From Comamonas sp. KCTC 72670 (lineage in GTDB: Bacteria > Myxococcota > Myxococcia > Myxococcales > Myxococcaceae), in contig BNCN01000011.1 in NCBI GenBank assembly GCA_014656495.1, positions 62,001 to 126,000 on the forward strand: a stretch of 64,000 nucleotides of DNA, given 5' to 3'. The position numbers and the translations under genes were made by a program. A model generated the notes under the pieces. It worked only from the letters and a program-made list of their open reading frames with translations, was not told the DNA's origin and made no database searches. Of the stretch, positions 1 through 8,931 are shown in pieces (position 1 is the stretch's first letter; each line of letters starts with the position of its first letter).

Positions 1-388
1 GCTGGAGCAGCGGGAACATCTCCGAGTGGTTGATGCCCGCGCCCGCCGTCAGCCACTGCACGTCACCCCCGCCAAAGCGCGCCGCCGCGCCCAGCGAGTC
101 CGAGTGGTCGAGCAGCCCGCTGCGCACCACGGTGACCGTCTCGAACCCACGGTGCGGGTGCTGCGGGAAGCCGGGCACCACGCTGCCGTGGTACATGTTC
201 CAGCCGTCCCGCCCCTCGAAGTCCTGGCCGATGTTCCGACCCGCGAGCGAGGCGGATGGCCCCATGCGCTCGTTGCCCGTGGGATACGTGTCGTTGTGGT
301 GCACGCAGAAGAGAAACGGGTCGGGCGTGCGCCACGGCATGCCACCGAGCGGCTCCACACGAAGGACGGCTTCAGGCTGCTGACTCAT
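1..388 (-). CDS. Pirin family protein (3' part outside window)
   Basis: This is the N-terminal 129 residues of a pirin, a cupin-fold metal protein; some members are quercetinases or transcription cofactors. The window edge cuts off the C-terminal half. Two pirin signatures are visible: HPHRGFETVTV (H77, H79) and WLTAGAGINHSEM (H121, E123). These three His and one Glu are the family's metal ligands. The ATG at 388 has an AGAGGA ribosome site just upstream. The next gene is divergent, so the roughly 365 bases between them should carry both promoters. Family assignment is firm; the substrate is unknown. Confidence 0.93.
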   Translation of the reverse strand, partial: MSQQPEAVLRVEPLGGMPWRTPDPFLFCVHHNDTYPTGNERMGPSASLAGRNIGQDFEGRDGWNMYHGSVVPGFPQHPHRGFETVTVVRSGLLDHSDSLGAAARFGGGDVQWLTAGAGINHSEMFPLLQ

Positions 389-753
389 CTTCGGGTCCTC
401 TTTCCTCATGGAGCCCCTGCCCCTCCCACAGCGGCGGGCACTCCCGTCCCCGACACTAACAGCCAGCCTCCCGCGCCGCCCGGCCCGCGGAGCGGCACGC
501 CCGGACGCAAGGACACCGCCAGTGAGGGCGGGCAGCGCCGGATGCCGTGACACCCACGCGCCAAACGCCTCGCGCACGCGGCCATCCACGAGCAAACCCT
601 TGCAAGACGGCCGGCCGAGCGCGAGCCTGGAGTCAAGCGGGGGACGTACCCCTGGGGGGTGAGGGACAGCCTTTCGGCCCGAGCCTATTCAATGGCCTGA
701 CCCTCAGACGGCCCGCTGGGTTGCCTGAGCCCGCCGGAAGGACGCTCGCGTTG
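389..753. other. Intergenic region between divergent genes
   Basis: This gap lies between the pirin gene (leftward) and the LuxR-type gene (rightward). I find no credible gene in it: the open frames are proline/arginine-rich shadows without ribosome sites. It should hold two divergent promoters, but I cannot place a convincing -35/-10 pair. Confidence 0.5.
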
Positions 754-1836
754 ATGGACTTCACCTCGCACGAATCAATCCTTCGAGAAAAGGTCATCCT
801 GGCCCTCCACGGCACGCCGAGCCTTCCCTTGGCGCTGGAGGCCGCCCGAGCGCCGTTGCTCGAGCTCACGCCCGCGGACTATGTGGGCCTGTGTCTGATC
901 ACCACGGACCCCGTCGTGGACTTCAGATGGGTGTCCCCAGGGCCTCGCGTCGCGCTGCTCGATGCGAAGGCCCGCTGGCTCGACTCCGACTTCGTCCGGG
1001 CCCCCAGCTCCGCGCAGCAGACCGTGGTGCTCCGGAACGAGCAGAGGCGCCTCCCCGGGGAGCTGGAGGGCGCCGGGGAGGACTCACCCAGCAGCGCGTT
1101 GGACCCGAGCCAGGAGCACGTCATGACCCTCCTGGTTCCGGTGCTGCCGAACCTCCTGGGCGCGTTCACCTTCTACCGGGACCACGGGCGCCCCTTCTCC
1201 GACCGGGATGCCGCGATGGTGTCCAGCTTCACGCGGCACCTCGCCAATGCCATCCGCAACTCCCACGAGCTGCAGGCCGTCGCGACCAGCGCGCGCATGT
1301 TGGAGGCGCTGTACGACATGACGGACTCCGCGTACCTGGTCGTCACGCCCGGCGCGCACGAAGTGGCCCGCTCTCCGCGCGCCACCGCGCTGCTGGAGAA
1401 GTGGTTCACGCCCTCGGACTTCAATCTCCGCGGACTCCCGAATGTCCTCCAGGAGCGGCTGGAGGCCCTGGTGGGAATGGACGCGGCCGCGCGGGCCGCG
1501 AGCAACCCGTGGATCTCCCTCCACGGGGACGCATACCGGGTGGTGCGGTTCGTCGAGTTGACGGAAGCCGAGGGGCCGCGGCAGTGGGCCCTCACCCTCC
1601 ATGAAATCCCCGTGTCCATTCCCCTCCCGGACACCATGCGGCTGGGGCTCACACCGCGTCAAATCGACATTGCCAAGGCCATGCTCCGCAACTGGAGCAA
1701 CGAGCAGATCGCGACCGAGCTCGTTCTCTCCGAGGACACGGTGAAGACGCACGTGCGCGACATCTTCAAGCGGCTGGGGACGGACAACCGGACCGACTTC
1801 CTCTATCAGGCGGCGCGCCTCAGCAAACCCGTCTGA
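754..1836 (+). CDS. LuxR-type transcriptional regulator
   Basis: This 360-residue DNA-binding regulator has a C-terminal LuxR/GerE helix-turn-helix at about residues 297-355, read from LTPRQIDIAKAML through SEDTVKTHVRDIFKRLG. The first 160 residues look GAF-like, with a pattern such as HVMTLLVPVLPNLLGAFTFY, so a small-molecule or partner-sensing input is likely. No receiver-domain aspartate is seen, so it is not an ordinary two-component response regulator. I chose the ATG at 754 because GGAAGGA lies about 11 bases upstream; the open frame extends further upstream without a ribosome site. A strong hairpin follows the stop codon. The target genes are unknown. Confidence 0.85.
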   Translation: MDFTSHESILREKVILALHGTPSLPLALEAARAPLLELTPADYVGLCLITTDPVVDFRWVSPGPRVALLDAKARWLDSDFVRAPSSAQQTVVLRNEQRRLPGELEGAGEDSPSSALDPSQEHVMTLLVPVLPNLLGAFTFYRDHGRPFSDRDAAMVSSFTRHLANAIRNSHELQAVATSARMLEALYDMTDSAYLVVTPGAHEVARSPRATALLEKWFTPSDFNLRGLPNVLQERLEALVGMDAAARAASNPWISLHGDAYRVVRFVELTEAEGPRQWALTLHEIPVSIPLPDTMRLGLTPRQIDIAKAMLRNWSNEQIATELVLSEDTVKTHVRDIFKRLGTDNRTDFLYQAARLSKPV

Positions 1837-1845
1837 AAAGACACA

Positions 1846-1881
1846 GGCGGGCTCGACCTGTCCCACGCCGTCGAGCCCGCC
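1846..1881. terminator. Shared hairpin terminator
   Basis: A perfect 12-bp stem (GGCGGGCTCGAC at 1846-1857 with GTCGAGCCCGCC at 1870-1881) sits between two convergent genes. On the minus strand the hairpin runs into a T-rich stretch (TGTGTCTTTTC), so it best serves the leftward DUF3892 gene, but it probably stops both. Confidence 0.75.
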
Positions 1882-1908
1882 CGCGGTGATGTGTTTCGCC
1901 GTGCCGCT

Positions 1909-2169
1909 TCAGAAGCGTGGCAACTCCAGCAGGTTGTCCGTCAACACGCCGTTGGCTTTCGTCCGGAGGTACGGCGGCCGCGCGTCGATGACCTCGACCC
2001 TCACGTCCGGGGGCAGGGTCTCCACCGCCACGTTTCCTCCGTTCTTGACCCATTGGACCAGCTCCTCGCGACTGGTCTCCCCCACCGCGTTCCCCTCCCT
2101 CCAACGAAGGCGGGAGATGTGCTCGTGGAGCGCTCCGCCTTCGAGGTGGATCTGGGTGATGTAGCGCAT
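1909..2169 (-). CDS. DUF3892 domain protein
   Basis: This small protein (86 residues) matches the DUF3892 pattern: an N-terminal YITQIHLEGG strand, a middle TSREELVQWVKNGG segment, and a conserved end with VRVEVIDARPPYLRTKANG. The function of the family is unknown. I placed the start at 2169 because GGGAGG lies 8 bases upstream; an in-frame codon 9 codons earlier lacks a site. It follows the iron-enzyme gene on the same strand after about 90 bases and may be co-transcribed with it. Confidence 0.8.
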   Translation of the reverse strand: MRYITQIHLEGGALHEHISRLRWREGNAVGETSREELVQWVKNGGNVAVETLPPDVRVEVIDARPPYLRTKANGVLTDNLLELPRF

Positions 2170-2262
2170 GAAGACGCCTCCCACTTCGCTGACCATGCTT
2201 CGAAGGGGAGGATCACCCGCGTTCGGAGGGCTGTCTCTACCACCGCCGGGGTAGGCGCCCGT

Positions 2263-2946
2263 TCAAGGCTCGCGGAAGATGCCAGGGTAGATGCAACGCG
2301 TGATGCGCGCGGAGAAAATCACCGCCGCCTGGTCCTCCGGGTCCGTCAGCGTCCGCAGCACGGATTCCAGCTCCGCCACGTGGTCACCGTCCAGCGCGCC
2401 GTGGCTGCGCAGGAAGGTGACGGACTTGCGGATGTTCGGGAGGGTGTCCGCGGCGATGAGCCGCTCCACCACGCCCGTCGCGCGCGTCTGGGACAGGTAC
2501 TCCAGCACGTACGCGGTGCCCAGGACGGCCGTGGGCACGCCGGCGCGGGCCGTGAAGAAGTTCCAACCGGTGTACGCGTCCACCGCGGGCCTTCGCGCCG
2601 AGGCCTCGACGCGCGCTTCGGGGCAGCCCAGGTTCTTCAGGTCCGACAGCAACCACCGCTCGTGCCCCCGCTCCTCGGCCGCCTTCTGCACCAGCAGCTC
2701 CGCCAGCCGCGGGTGCCGGCCCTGTCGCTTCAGCCGGTGCCCCGCCTCCGCCAGCATCGGCGCGCTCCAGCGCACGTAGTGGTACGTCTGAATCAGGTAG
2801 TGGATGTAGCCCTCCGTGTCGATGGTGCCGTCGAAGAGGCGCTTCGCGTCCGGCTGCACCTCCAGCGCCGCCACCAGCGCCTTGCCCTCCCGCGCCAGCT
2901 CCGACACCCAGCCCTGTCCCACCTGCGCTTCGGTTCGCGTGCTCAC
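2263..2946 (-). CDS. Iron-containing redox enzyme, haem-oxygenase fold
   Basis: This 227-residue all-helical protein resembles the haem-oxygenase-like diiron/iron oxidase group (Haem_oxygenas_2, related to TENA/PqqC and UndA-type enzymes). Candidate metal ligands are seen in AAEERGHERWLLSDL (Glu, His, Glu) and in the later LDGDHVAELE helix. Members carry out oxygen-dependent decarboxylation, N-oxygenation or cleavage of small substrates; the substrate here cannot be read. It starts at GTG 2946, 6 bases after AGGAGA. It lies 79 bases downstream of the acyltransferase gene on the same strand, which suggests a shared pathway, possibly acting on the acyl product. Confidence 0.75.
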   Translation of the reverse strand: MSTRTEAQVGQGWVSELAREGKALVAALEVQPDAKRLFDGTIDTEGYIHYLIQTYHYVRWSAPMLAEAGHRLKRQGRHPRLAELLVQKAAEERGHERWLLSDLKNLGCPEARVEASARRPAVDAYTGWNFFTARAGVPTAVLGTAYVLEYLSQTRATGVVERLIAADTLPNIRKSVTFLRSHGALDGDHVAELESVLRTLTDPEDQAAVIFSARITRCIYPGIFREP

Positions 2947-3025
2947 GTACGTCTCCTGTTCCGGGCCCTGGGGGTTCCCGGCGTCTGCGAATGAAAGTGA
3001 CCTGAAAAGAAGGGGCGCTCCCGGC

Positions 3026-3832
3026 CTAGGCGGCGGAACGCAGGGGCCTGCTCAGCGCGTCGAAGCGCGCCAGGGTGCTCCGGGGAACCTCATCCAGCGC
3101 CGCGATGAGCGGCAAGGTGAAGCGGCGAAAGCTCGCGTCGTAGAGCGGCTCGGAGATGAAGCGAGCCCCCATCTTCCGGGCGAACAGCGCCGGCGCCCGG
3201 GGCACGCGCAGCCCGGCCAGCAGGCCATGCTGCGCCCGCAGGCGCTCCATGGGCGTGTAGTAGGGGTTGAAGGGGATGGCGGGAGCCTCCACCGGCGCGG
3301 GGACCTCCACGCGCCAGCGAGGGCTCATCCACCCGCGGTAGGCCGCCACCTGGCACGACAGGAGCGCGTCCTCGCGCGAGTCCGTGTCCAGGTTCGCGGA
3401 CGCAATCCAGTGCGTCACGCCGCGGCGGAGGCTCTCCTCGTGGAGCCCCGCGTGCAGCCGGGCCACCACCTCGGAGTGCCGCCAACGGTCCAGCACACAG
3501 AAGCGCGACGTCTCCGCCAGCACCATGCCCGGCCCCGTCACGCTCGACAGGTCCAGCTTCTGCTCCAGCTCGAGCCCCAGCCGCCCGCCGATGGCGTCCG
3601 CCACCTCCGGGTTCGGCAGCAGCAGGCGCAAGGTCGCCACCGGCTCCCGGTCCGCGTAGACGACGAGGTGCACGGTGGTCTCCAGCGTGTCGAAGCAACT
3701 CACCTCGCGGCGCGACGGCGGCATCCACCCGGTTATCAACCCCAGCTCCGCGCCGAAGACGGACCAGCGGACACGGACCGCGTCGTCGAGCTCCCGCTGA
3801 GTGGTGGCAACACGACAGTGGATGGACGTCAT
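3026..3832 (-). CDS. Autoinducer-synthase-like N-acyltransferase
   Basis: This 268-residue GNAT-fold acyltransferase resembles LuxI-type and FeeM-type N-acyl amino acid synthases. The N-terminus has the RWSVFGAELGLI helix, where LuxI proteins have R-x-x-V-F; then CFDTLETTVHLVVY, then EPVATLRLLLPN and AETSRFCV, matching the acyl-donor core in order. The C-terminal about 70 residues are extra compared with LuxI proteins, as in long-chain N-acyl amino acid synthases. The start at 3832 is set by AGGAGGA. The following gene encodes an iron redox enzyme. The product is probably an acylated amino acid or amine; an acyl-homoserine lactone is less likely, because classical AHL synthesis is not known in myxobacteria. 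Confidence 0.7.
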   Translation of the reverse strand: MTSIHCRVATTQRELDDAVRVRWSVFGAELGLITGWMPPSRREVSCFDTLETTVHLVVYADREPVATLRLLLPNPEVADAIGGRLGLELEQKLDLSSVTGPGMVLAETSRFCVLDRWRHSEVVARLHAGLHEESLRRGVTHWIASANLDTDSREDALLSCQVAAYRGWMSPRWRVEVPAPVEAPAIPFNPYYTPMERLRAQHGLLAGLRVPRAPALFARKMGARFISEPLYDASFRRFTLPLIAALDEVPRSTLARFDALSRPLRSAA

Positions 3833-4048
3833 GGATTCCTCCTGGCGGTGAAGCAGGCCCGGCATCGCGCCGTCCCCTGTCCCTTCTTTCGCCGCCGAAA
3901 CCCCGAGTGCGCCTCCGGGCCACCCTTTTGCTCCCGGAGAATCCAGGGCCTCCGGAGTACGACGGGGAGCGTGCGTCCAACCCCCGTCCTGGGTGGGCGC
4001 CCAAGAAGCGGAGCCCCAACCTGGGAAATCTGGCGTAAGAAGCCGCGC

Positions 4049-4927
4049 ATGACGCGGACCCTTGATGGAACGGAACTCAGCCGGGTGATGCGGGCGGAGA
4101 TGGCCCAGGAAGTCGCGGCCCTCCAGGCAGCGGGCGTGACACCGGGGCTCTCCGTGGTGCTGGTGGGCAACAACCCCGCGAGCCAGGCCTATGTCGCGAG
4201 CAAGACGCGCGCCTGCGAGGCGCTGGGGATGCGCGGCCAGACGCTGACGCTGCCCGAGGACGTCTCGAAGGAGGAGCTGTTCGCCGTCATCGACCGGCTG
4301 AACAACGACGCCTCCGTCCACGGCATCCTGGTGCAGCTCCCGCTCCCCGCGCACCTGCCGTACAAGGCCGTGCTGGAGCACATCCATCCCGCCAAGGACG
4401 TGGACGGCTTCCACCCGGTGAACGCGGGACTCGCCTTCGTGGGAGACCCGCGAGCCTTCGTGCCCTGCACCCCCGCTGGCATCATGGAGATGCTCCGCCG
4501 GGAGAACATCCCCACCCGCGGCAAGCACGTGGTCATCGTGGGGCGCAGCCTCATCGTCAGCAAGCCGCTGGCCTCGCTGCTGATGGCCCCCGGCCCCGAC
4601 GCCACCGTCACCCTCACCCACCGCCATACGCCGGACCTGGCGTCCTTCACGCGGCAGGCGGACATCCTCATCGTCGCGGTGGGAAAGCAGAACCTCATCA
4701 CCGCGGACATGGTGAAGCCCGGGGCCGTCGTCATCGACGTGGGGCAGAACCGCGTCCCCGACGAAGGCTCGCCGCGGGGCTACCGGATGGTGGGGGACGT
4801 CGACTACGACGCGCTCCTGCCCATCGCCAGCGCCATCACCCCCGTCCCGGGAGGCGTGGGCCCGATGACCATCACCATGCTGCTGGCGAACACGATTCAG
4901 GCGGCCCGGCAGGCGCAGAAGGCCTGA
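4049..4927 (+). CDS. folD: Bifunctional methylenetetrahydrofolate dehydrogenase/cyclohydrolase
   Basis: FolD interconverts 5,10-methylene-THF, 5,10-methenyl-THF and 10-formyl-THF in the cytosol, supplying one-carbon units for purines and formyl-Met-tRNA. All family signatures are present: AYVASKTRACEALG with the catalytic Tyr and Lys, VHGILVQLPLP, KDVDGFHP, the nucleotide-binding VVIVGRSLIVSKP and the C-terminal PVPGGVGPMT. The length (292 residues) is normal. The ATG at 4049 fits the family's N-terminus; the frame stays open far upstream but that part does not resemble FolD. It is transcribed alone, divergent from the acyltransferase gene, and followed by a hairpin. Confidence 0.96.
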   Translation: MTRTLDGTELSRVMRAEMAQEVAALQAAGVTPGLSVVLVGNNPASQAYVASKTRACEALGMRGQTLTLPEDVSKEELFAVIDRLNNDASVHGILVQLPLPAHLPYKAVLEHIHPAKDVDGFHPVNAGLAFVGDPRAFVPCTPAGIMEMLRRENIPTRGKHVVIVGRSLIVSKPLASLLMAPGPDATVTLTHRHTPDLASFTRQADILIVAVGKQNLITADMVKPGAVVIDVGQNRVPDEGSPRGYRMVGDVDYDALLPIASAITPVPGGVGPMTITMLLANTIQAARQAQKA

Positions 4928-4937
4928 GCCACGCCTC

Positions 4938-4962
4938 GGGACGGCTCCACGCGAGCCGTCCC
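4938..4962 (+). terminator. Hairpin terminator after folD
   Basis: A perfect 10-bp stem (GGGACGGCTC, then GAGCCGTCCC) with a 5-base loop lies 10 bases after the folD stop. There is no clear T-run, so it may need Rho or act mainly as a 3'-end stabiliser. Confidence 0.55.
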
Positions 4963-5222
4963 AGCGTGACGTCTGGCGACAGGGACTCGGGAATCAGGCA
5001 GCCGCACCGCTGGCGCCTGCCATGAAGTGGCAATTCCTCCTCAATTCAAAGAACACGAGACACGCCTTCCCATCGCGCAAGGACACGCCTGCCCTCACGT
5101 GGGAATTTTCACCTCCCCCTGCAATCACTCGCACACCCCATTCATTGACAGTCAAACACCATTGACACACAGCCATCCCAGTCACGATGGTGTCTCCGCC
5201 AAACACTTCACCTGGAGACATC

Positions 5223-7364
5223 ATGTTCAAGGCTGTTCGAGCGCCCCTGCTCTCGACCCTGGCGGCGTCCATGCTGTTGACCGCGTGCGGCGGTGAGCCG
5301 CAAGCGCCTCTCGATACGGACGCAGCTGCATCCCACGCCGGAGTCGCGGCGCCGGAAGGGCCACCGGGCCAAGGCAAGACCCGGCGCCGGTTCGTCCCGG
5401 GCCAGGTCATCGTGAAGATGAAGTCCACGGACAAGGCGCGGGCCCCCGGGGACGTGCCCACCCTTCGGGGCTACACGACGGCGCTCATCGAGGCGCTTCC
5501 CAGCGGCGCGGCCCTGGTGTCGCTGACGTCGGAGCAATCGCTGGCGGCGGCCTCCATCGCCGAGGAGGAGGCGCGCACCCTGGCCGCCATCGAGGCGCTG
5601 CGCCGCGACCCGGACGTCGAGTACGCCCACGAGAACCTCTACTTCCAGTTCTTCGCGACGCCGTCCGACCCGCTGTATCCCCAGCAGTGGAACTACCCCG
5701 CCATCAACCTTCCCCAGGCGTGGGACACCGTCACTGGAAACGTCACCATCGCGGTCCTCGACTCCGGCCGGCTGGACCACCCGGACCTGCTGGGGCGCTG
5801 GACGACGGGCTACGACTTCGGAGATGGGGACCCCAATCCCTACGACACGGGCAGCTATCATCACGGCCTGCACGTGGCGGGCATCCTCGCGGCGCGCGCG
5901 AACAACGGCCAGGGCGGAGCCGGTATCTGCTGGGGCTGCCAGCTCATGCCGCTCAAGATTTCGAATAGCCAGGGCGAAATTCCCATGACCGGTGTGAACG
6001 CGGCCATCCGCTACGCGGCGGACAATGGAGCGCGTGTCATCAACATGAGCTTCGGCACGGCCTACGACCCCTTCAACCCCTCGGCCGTCAATCCCTGCAC
6101 CAGCTACCCAGACACGCAGAGCGCGGTGAGCTACGCCCTCGGCAAGGGCGTGGTGCTCGTCGCGGCGGCGGGCAACGACGGCGCCGTGGGCTTCCAGGCG
6201 GAGAACGTGACGCCCGCGTCCTGCAAGGGAGTCATCGCCGTGGGCGCTAGCACCCAGTCGGGTGGCATGGCCTCCTGGAGCACGCGGGGCAGCCGCGTGG
6301 ACGTCATCGCGCCGGGCGGCTTCGGCAGCGCGAGCCTGTTCGGCCAGGGCATTGGCTGCCCCGCCGACCCCAACATCGACCCGTACGTCAGCGGCACCGA
6401 CCAGATTCTCTCGGCGTGGGCCACCGGAAAGCCCAGCACGATGCTCGTCCCGGCGGACTACTGCCATCGCTACCTGTCTGGAACCTCGATGGCCTCGCCG
6501 CATGTCGCGGGCATCGCCGCGCTGATGCTGTCGCAGAAGCCGTCCATGACGCCGGCCCAGGTCACCGCGCGCATCAAGAGCACCACCACCGCCGTCCCGA
6601 GCTGCGCCGGAAACTGCGGCACCGGGCGCGTCAACGCCGCGGCGGCCATCTACACGAACCTGCCGGCGCGCCCCACCCAGGGGCTCTGGTGGAACCCCGC
6701 GCGCTCCGGCAACGCCATCGACATCCAGCACGTCGCCGTGGACCAGCTCTACCTCACCTGGTTCACGTACACGTCGGCGGGCACCCCCATCTGGTACATC
6801 AGCGCCCTCCACGCGCAGCCCGGCGAGTGGCGGGGTGACCTGGTGCGGACCACGTGGAGCGGCTGGAGCGCGACGAACACCGTGGTGGGCACCACTCGAA
6901 TCGTCCTCAGCGGCGGGCAGTACCGCTTCTACTGGACGCTGGGCGGGCTGTCCGGCAACGAGCCCATCGAGCCGTTCCTGTTCGGCAGCGGAGCGCCCCC
7001 GATGAACCTGACCGGCGCCTGGTACAACCCGCTGGAGTCTGGCTGGGGGGTCACCTTCGCCAGCCAGGGGACGCTGCACGTCGCCAACATCACCGTCTAC
7101 CAGGGGAGCACCCCGACGTGGCTCCAGGGCGTGGGGACCAGCAGCGGCGGCACCCTCACCTTCCCCGTGAACTACATCACCGGCACCAACCTGTGCCCGG
7201 GCTGCGTTGGCACGCCGTCGGTCACCGGCACGGCCGCGGGCACGTTCACCATCAACGGCTCCTGGGGCATTCCCAGCGTCATGCCGGCCTCCTCCTCCTT
7301 GAGCTTCCCTGGAGGCACCTGGAACCGGCCGTCGCTGACGCTCCACCGGCTCACCGGTCCCTGA
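5223..7364 (+). CDS. Subtilisin-like (S8) lipoprotein protease
   Basis: This is a 713-residue secreted serine endopeptidase. The signal peptide ends in the lipobox LLTAC, so it is probably lipidated and held at the outer membrane. An inhibitor-like propeptide covers about residues 55-140. The catalytic triad is D180 (IAVLDSG), H214 (HHGLHVAG) and S422 (SGTSMASPH). After the catalytic domain come two related beta-rich repeats of about 100 residues (GLWWNPARSGNAIDIQ and GAWYNPLESGWGVTFA) known as C-terminal appendages of exported proteases. A likely role is prey or extracellular protein digestion. TGGAGA precedes the ATG at 5223. The propeptide/enzyme junction reads ENLYFQ at residues 137-142. 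Confidence 0.92.
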   Translation: MFKAVRAPLLSTLAASMLLTACGGEPQAPLDTDAAASHAGVAAPEGPPGQGKTRRRFVPGQVIVKMKSTDKARAPGDVPTLRGYTTALIEALPSGAALVSLTSEQSLAAASIAEEEARTLAAIEALRRDPDVEYAHENLYFQFFATPSDPLYPQQWNYPAINLPQAWDTVTGNVTIAVLDSGRLDHPDLLGRWTTGYDFGDGDPNPYDTGSYHHGLHVAGILAARANNGQGGAGICWGCQLMPLKISNSQGEIPMTGVNAAIRYAADNGARVINMSFGTAYDPFNPSAVNPCTSYPDTQSAVSYALGKGVVLVAAAGNDGAVGFQAENVTPASCKGVIAVGASTQSGGMASWSTRGSRVDVIAPGGFGSASLFGQGIGCPADPNIDPYVSGTDQILSAWATGKPSTMLVPADYCHRYLSGTSMASPHVAGIAALMLSQKPSMTPAQVTARIKSTTTAVPSCAGNCGTGRVNAAAAIYTNLPARPTQGLWWNPARSGNAIDIQHVAVDQLYLTWFTYTSAGTPIWYISALHAQPGEWRGDLVRTTWSGWSATNTVVGTTRIVLSGGQYRFYWTLGGLSGNEPIEPFLFGSGAPPMNLTGAWYNPLESGWGVTFASQGTLHVANITVYQGSTPTWLQGVGTSSGGTLTFPVNYITGTNLCPGCVGTPSVTGTAAGTFTINGSWGIPSVMPASSSLSFPGGTWNRPSLTLHRLTGP

Positions 7365-7380
7365 GCCAGGGGCCACGCAC

Positions 7381-7411
7381 GGGCGCGCGTCGACGCGTCC
7401 CGTGCGCGCCC
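7381..7411 (+). terminator. Hairpin after the S8 protease gene
   Basis: GGGCGCGC (7381-7388) can pair with GCGCGCCC (7404-7411), and nearby bases can extend the stem. There is no T-run, so this is a possible rather than certain terminator. Confidence 0.45.
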
Positions 7412-7516
7412 GCAGCGCAACGCTCCGGAAGCCCTGGGAAGCCGCGCCCCGTCAGCCGTTGACGGCGCGGCCGCTTCCCCAGGGCAGGAACGTCCCGCTT
7501 GCGATATCCCTCAGCC

Positions 7517-8779
7517 ATGAGGACACGCCTGCACGCCACGCGCGGCCCGGCCGCGACCGTGAGCCGGGGATTCATGGCCATCACCCTGGGACTCGGCCTG
7601 TCGCTGAGTGCATGCAAAGGCGCCCCTCGGCCACCTGGGGGGCCCACCGACAGCGGCGTCCCGCCTCCTCCACCGGGAGAGGAGACGCTGTCCTGGGTGA
7701 GCGTCCCCGCGAGCGACGTGAAGGTGCAGTACATCGGGCGGACGTACCGCTCGGACACAGGCGTCGTCTTCTCGCATCCTGGCGTGACGATTCGCGCGCG
7801 CTTCTGGGGGGACGCCATTCGGATGCAGCTCCATGACGCGGGCACGGGCGGCGAGACGGGGACCACCTGGTTCGACGTCGTGGTGGATGGCGGGCCGCCC
7901 CGGCAGCTCGCCGTGCGAAACGGCCTGTCCACCTACCCGCTCGCCACGGGACTCGCGGTGGGGCTCCACACGGTGGAGCTCACCAAGCGCACCGAGTCCC
8001 TCGTGGGGCACAGCGAGCTCGTGGCCCTGGAAGTCCACGGCGAGCCGCGCGAGCCCCCCATGCGCACGGGGCTCCGGCTGGAGTTCGTCGGGGACTCCAT
8101 TACGTGTGCCTACGGGACGGACGTCTCCCTCATCCCGGATTCGCCCTCCTGGGTTGCCCCCACGTTCACGTCGAAGAACCAGAACCCGAGGCGGGGCTAT
8201 GCATGGCTCACGGCCGCGCTGCTCGGCGCGGAGCCGCCGGTGCTCATCTGCTATTCGGGCCACGGGGTGTACCGGAACCTGGACAGGTCCACGTCGGGGC
8301 TCGTGCCGGCCCTCTATGAGCGCGCGGTTCCGGACCATCCCGTGGACTGGGACTTCTCGCGTGAGTCTCCGGACGTGATTGTCGTCAACGCGGGAACCAA
8401 CGACGTGTTCGCCGGCAGTGGCACCAACGCGTTCCTTCCCGACGAAGCGGCGTTCAAGTCCGCCTACCGGACGTTCCTCGCGCGGCTTCGGACCCTGCAC
8501 CCGCGGGCACACCTCGTTTGCACGCTGGGCAGCATGACGGATGGGTACAAGCAGCTCGAGCAGGACGGCGCGGTGACGTCGGTCCACGTTGGCGACTGGC
8601 TCACCGAGCTCGTGACGGAGCGGCAGCAGCAGGGAGACACCCGCGTCTACCGCCATGTCATGGCCGAACAGGTTCCCGAGACCGATGGCGTCGGCGAGGA
8701 CTGGCACCCCTCCGCCACCACGCATCAGAAGATGGCGACCGCGCTTAGCCAGTTCATCCGGGATGTGGTCCGGCCATGA
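7517..8779 (+). CDS. CE2-type SGNH acetylesterase lipoprotein
   Basis: This 420-residue exported esterase has a lipobox (LSLSAC). A beta-sandwich of about 130 residues is followed by an SGNH hydrolase domain: catalytic Ser in FVGDSITCAYG, block II/III-like YSGHG and NAGTNDVF, and the terminal Asp/His in EDWHPS. This two-domain order is that of carbohydrate esterase family 2, which removes acetyl groups from xylan or glucomannan-type sugars. The ATG at 7517 gives a long basic signal-peptide N-region; an internal ATG at 7574 (MAITLGLGL), preceded by CGGGGA, is an equally good start. It follows the S8 protease and probably belongs to the same degradative repertoire. Confidence 0.85.
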   Translation: MRTRLHATRGPAATVSRGFMAITLGLGLSLSACKGAPRPPGGPTDSGVPPPPPGEETLSWVSVPASDVKVQYIGRTYRSDTGVVFSHPGVTIRARFWGDAIRMQLHDAGTGGETGTTWFDVVVDGGPPRQLAVRNGLSTYPLATGLAVGLHTVELTKRTESLVGHSELVALEVHGEPREPPMRTGLRLEFVGDSITCAYGTDVSLIPDSPSWVAPTFTSKNQNPRRGYAWLTAALLGAEPPVLICYSGHGVYRNLDRSTSGLVPALYERAVPDHPVDWDFSRESPDVIVVNAGTNDVFAGSGTNAFLPDEAAFKSAYRTFLARLRTLHPRAHLVCTLGSMTDGYKQLEQDGAVTSVHVGDWLTELVTERQQQGDTRVYRHVMAEQVPETDGVGEDWHPSATTHQKMATALSQFIRDVVRP

Positions 8780-8931
8780 CACGCCTGTCCGCGCTCTCGA
8801 GGACGGAGCCCACGGCATGCGCGCCTCCTGCGCCACTCCGGCCTTCCACATCGCCGTGCAGGCGCTGCGGAAAGCCTGGCCCCAGCCCTCGCGCAGCGCG
8901 TGCCCGTGACGAAGCGCTGGAGGCCCCCGCC

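Noticed and set aside
3026..3832. Calling the acyltransferase a LuxI acyl-homoserine lactone synthase
   Set aside because: It is longer than LuxI proteins and lies beside an iron redox enzyme instead of a LuxR receptor; N-acyl amino acid synthase is the safer class.
5208..7376. A 722-codon leftward open frame opposite the S8 protease
   Set aside because: Composition is that of an antisense shadow; the plus-strand protease has a signal peptide, an intact triad and known domains.
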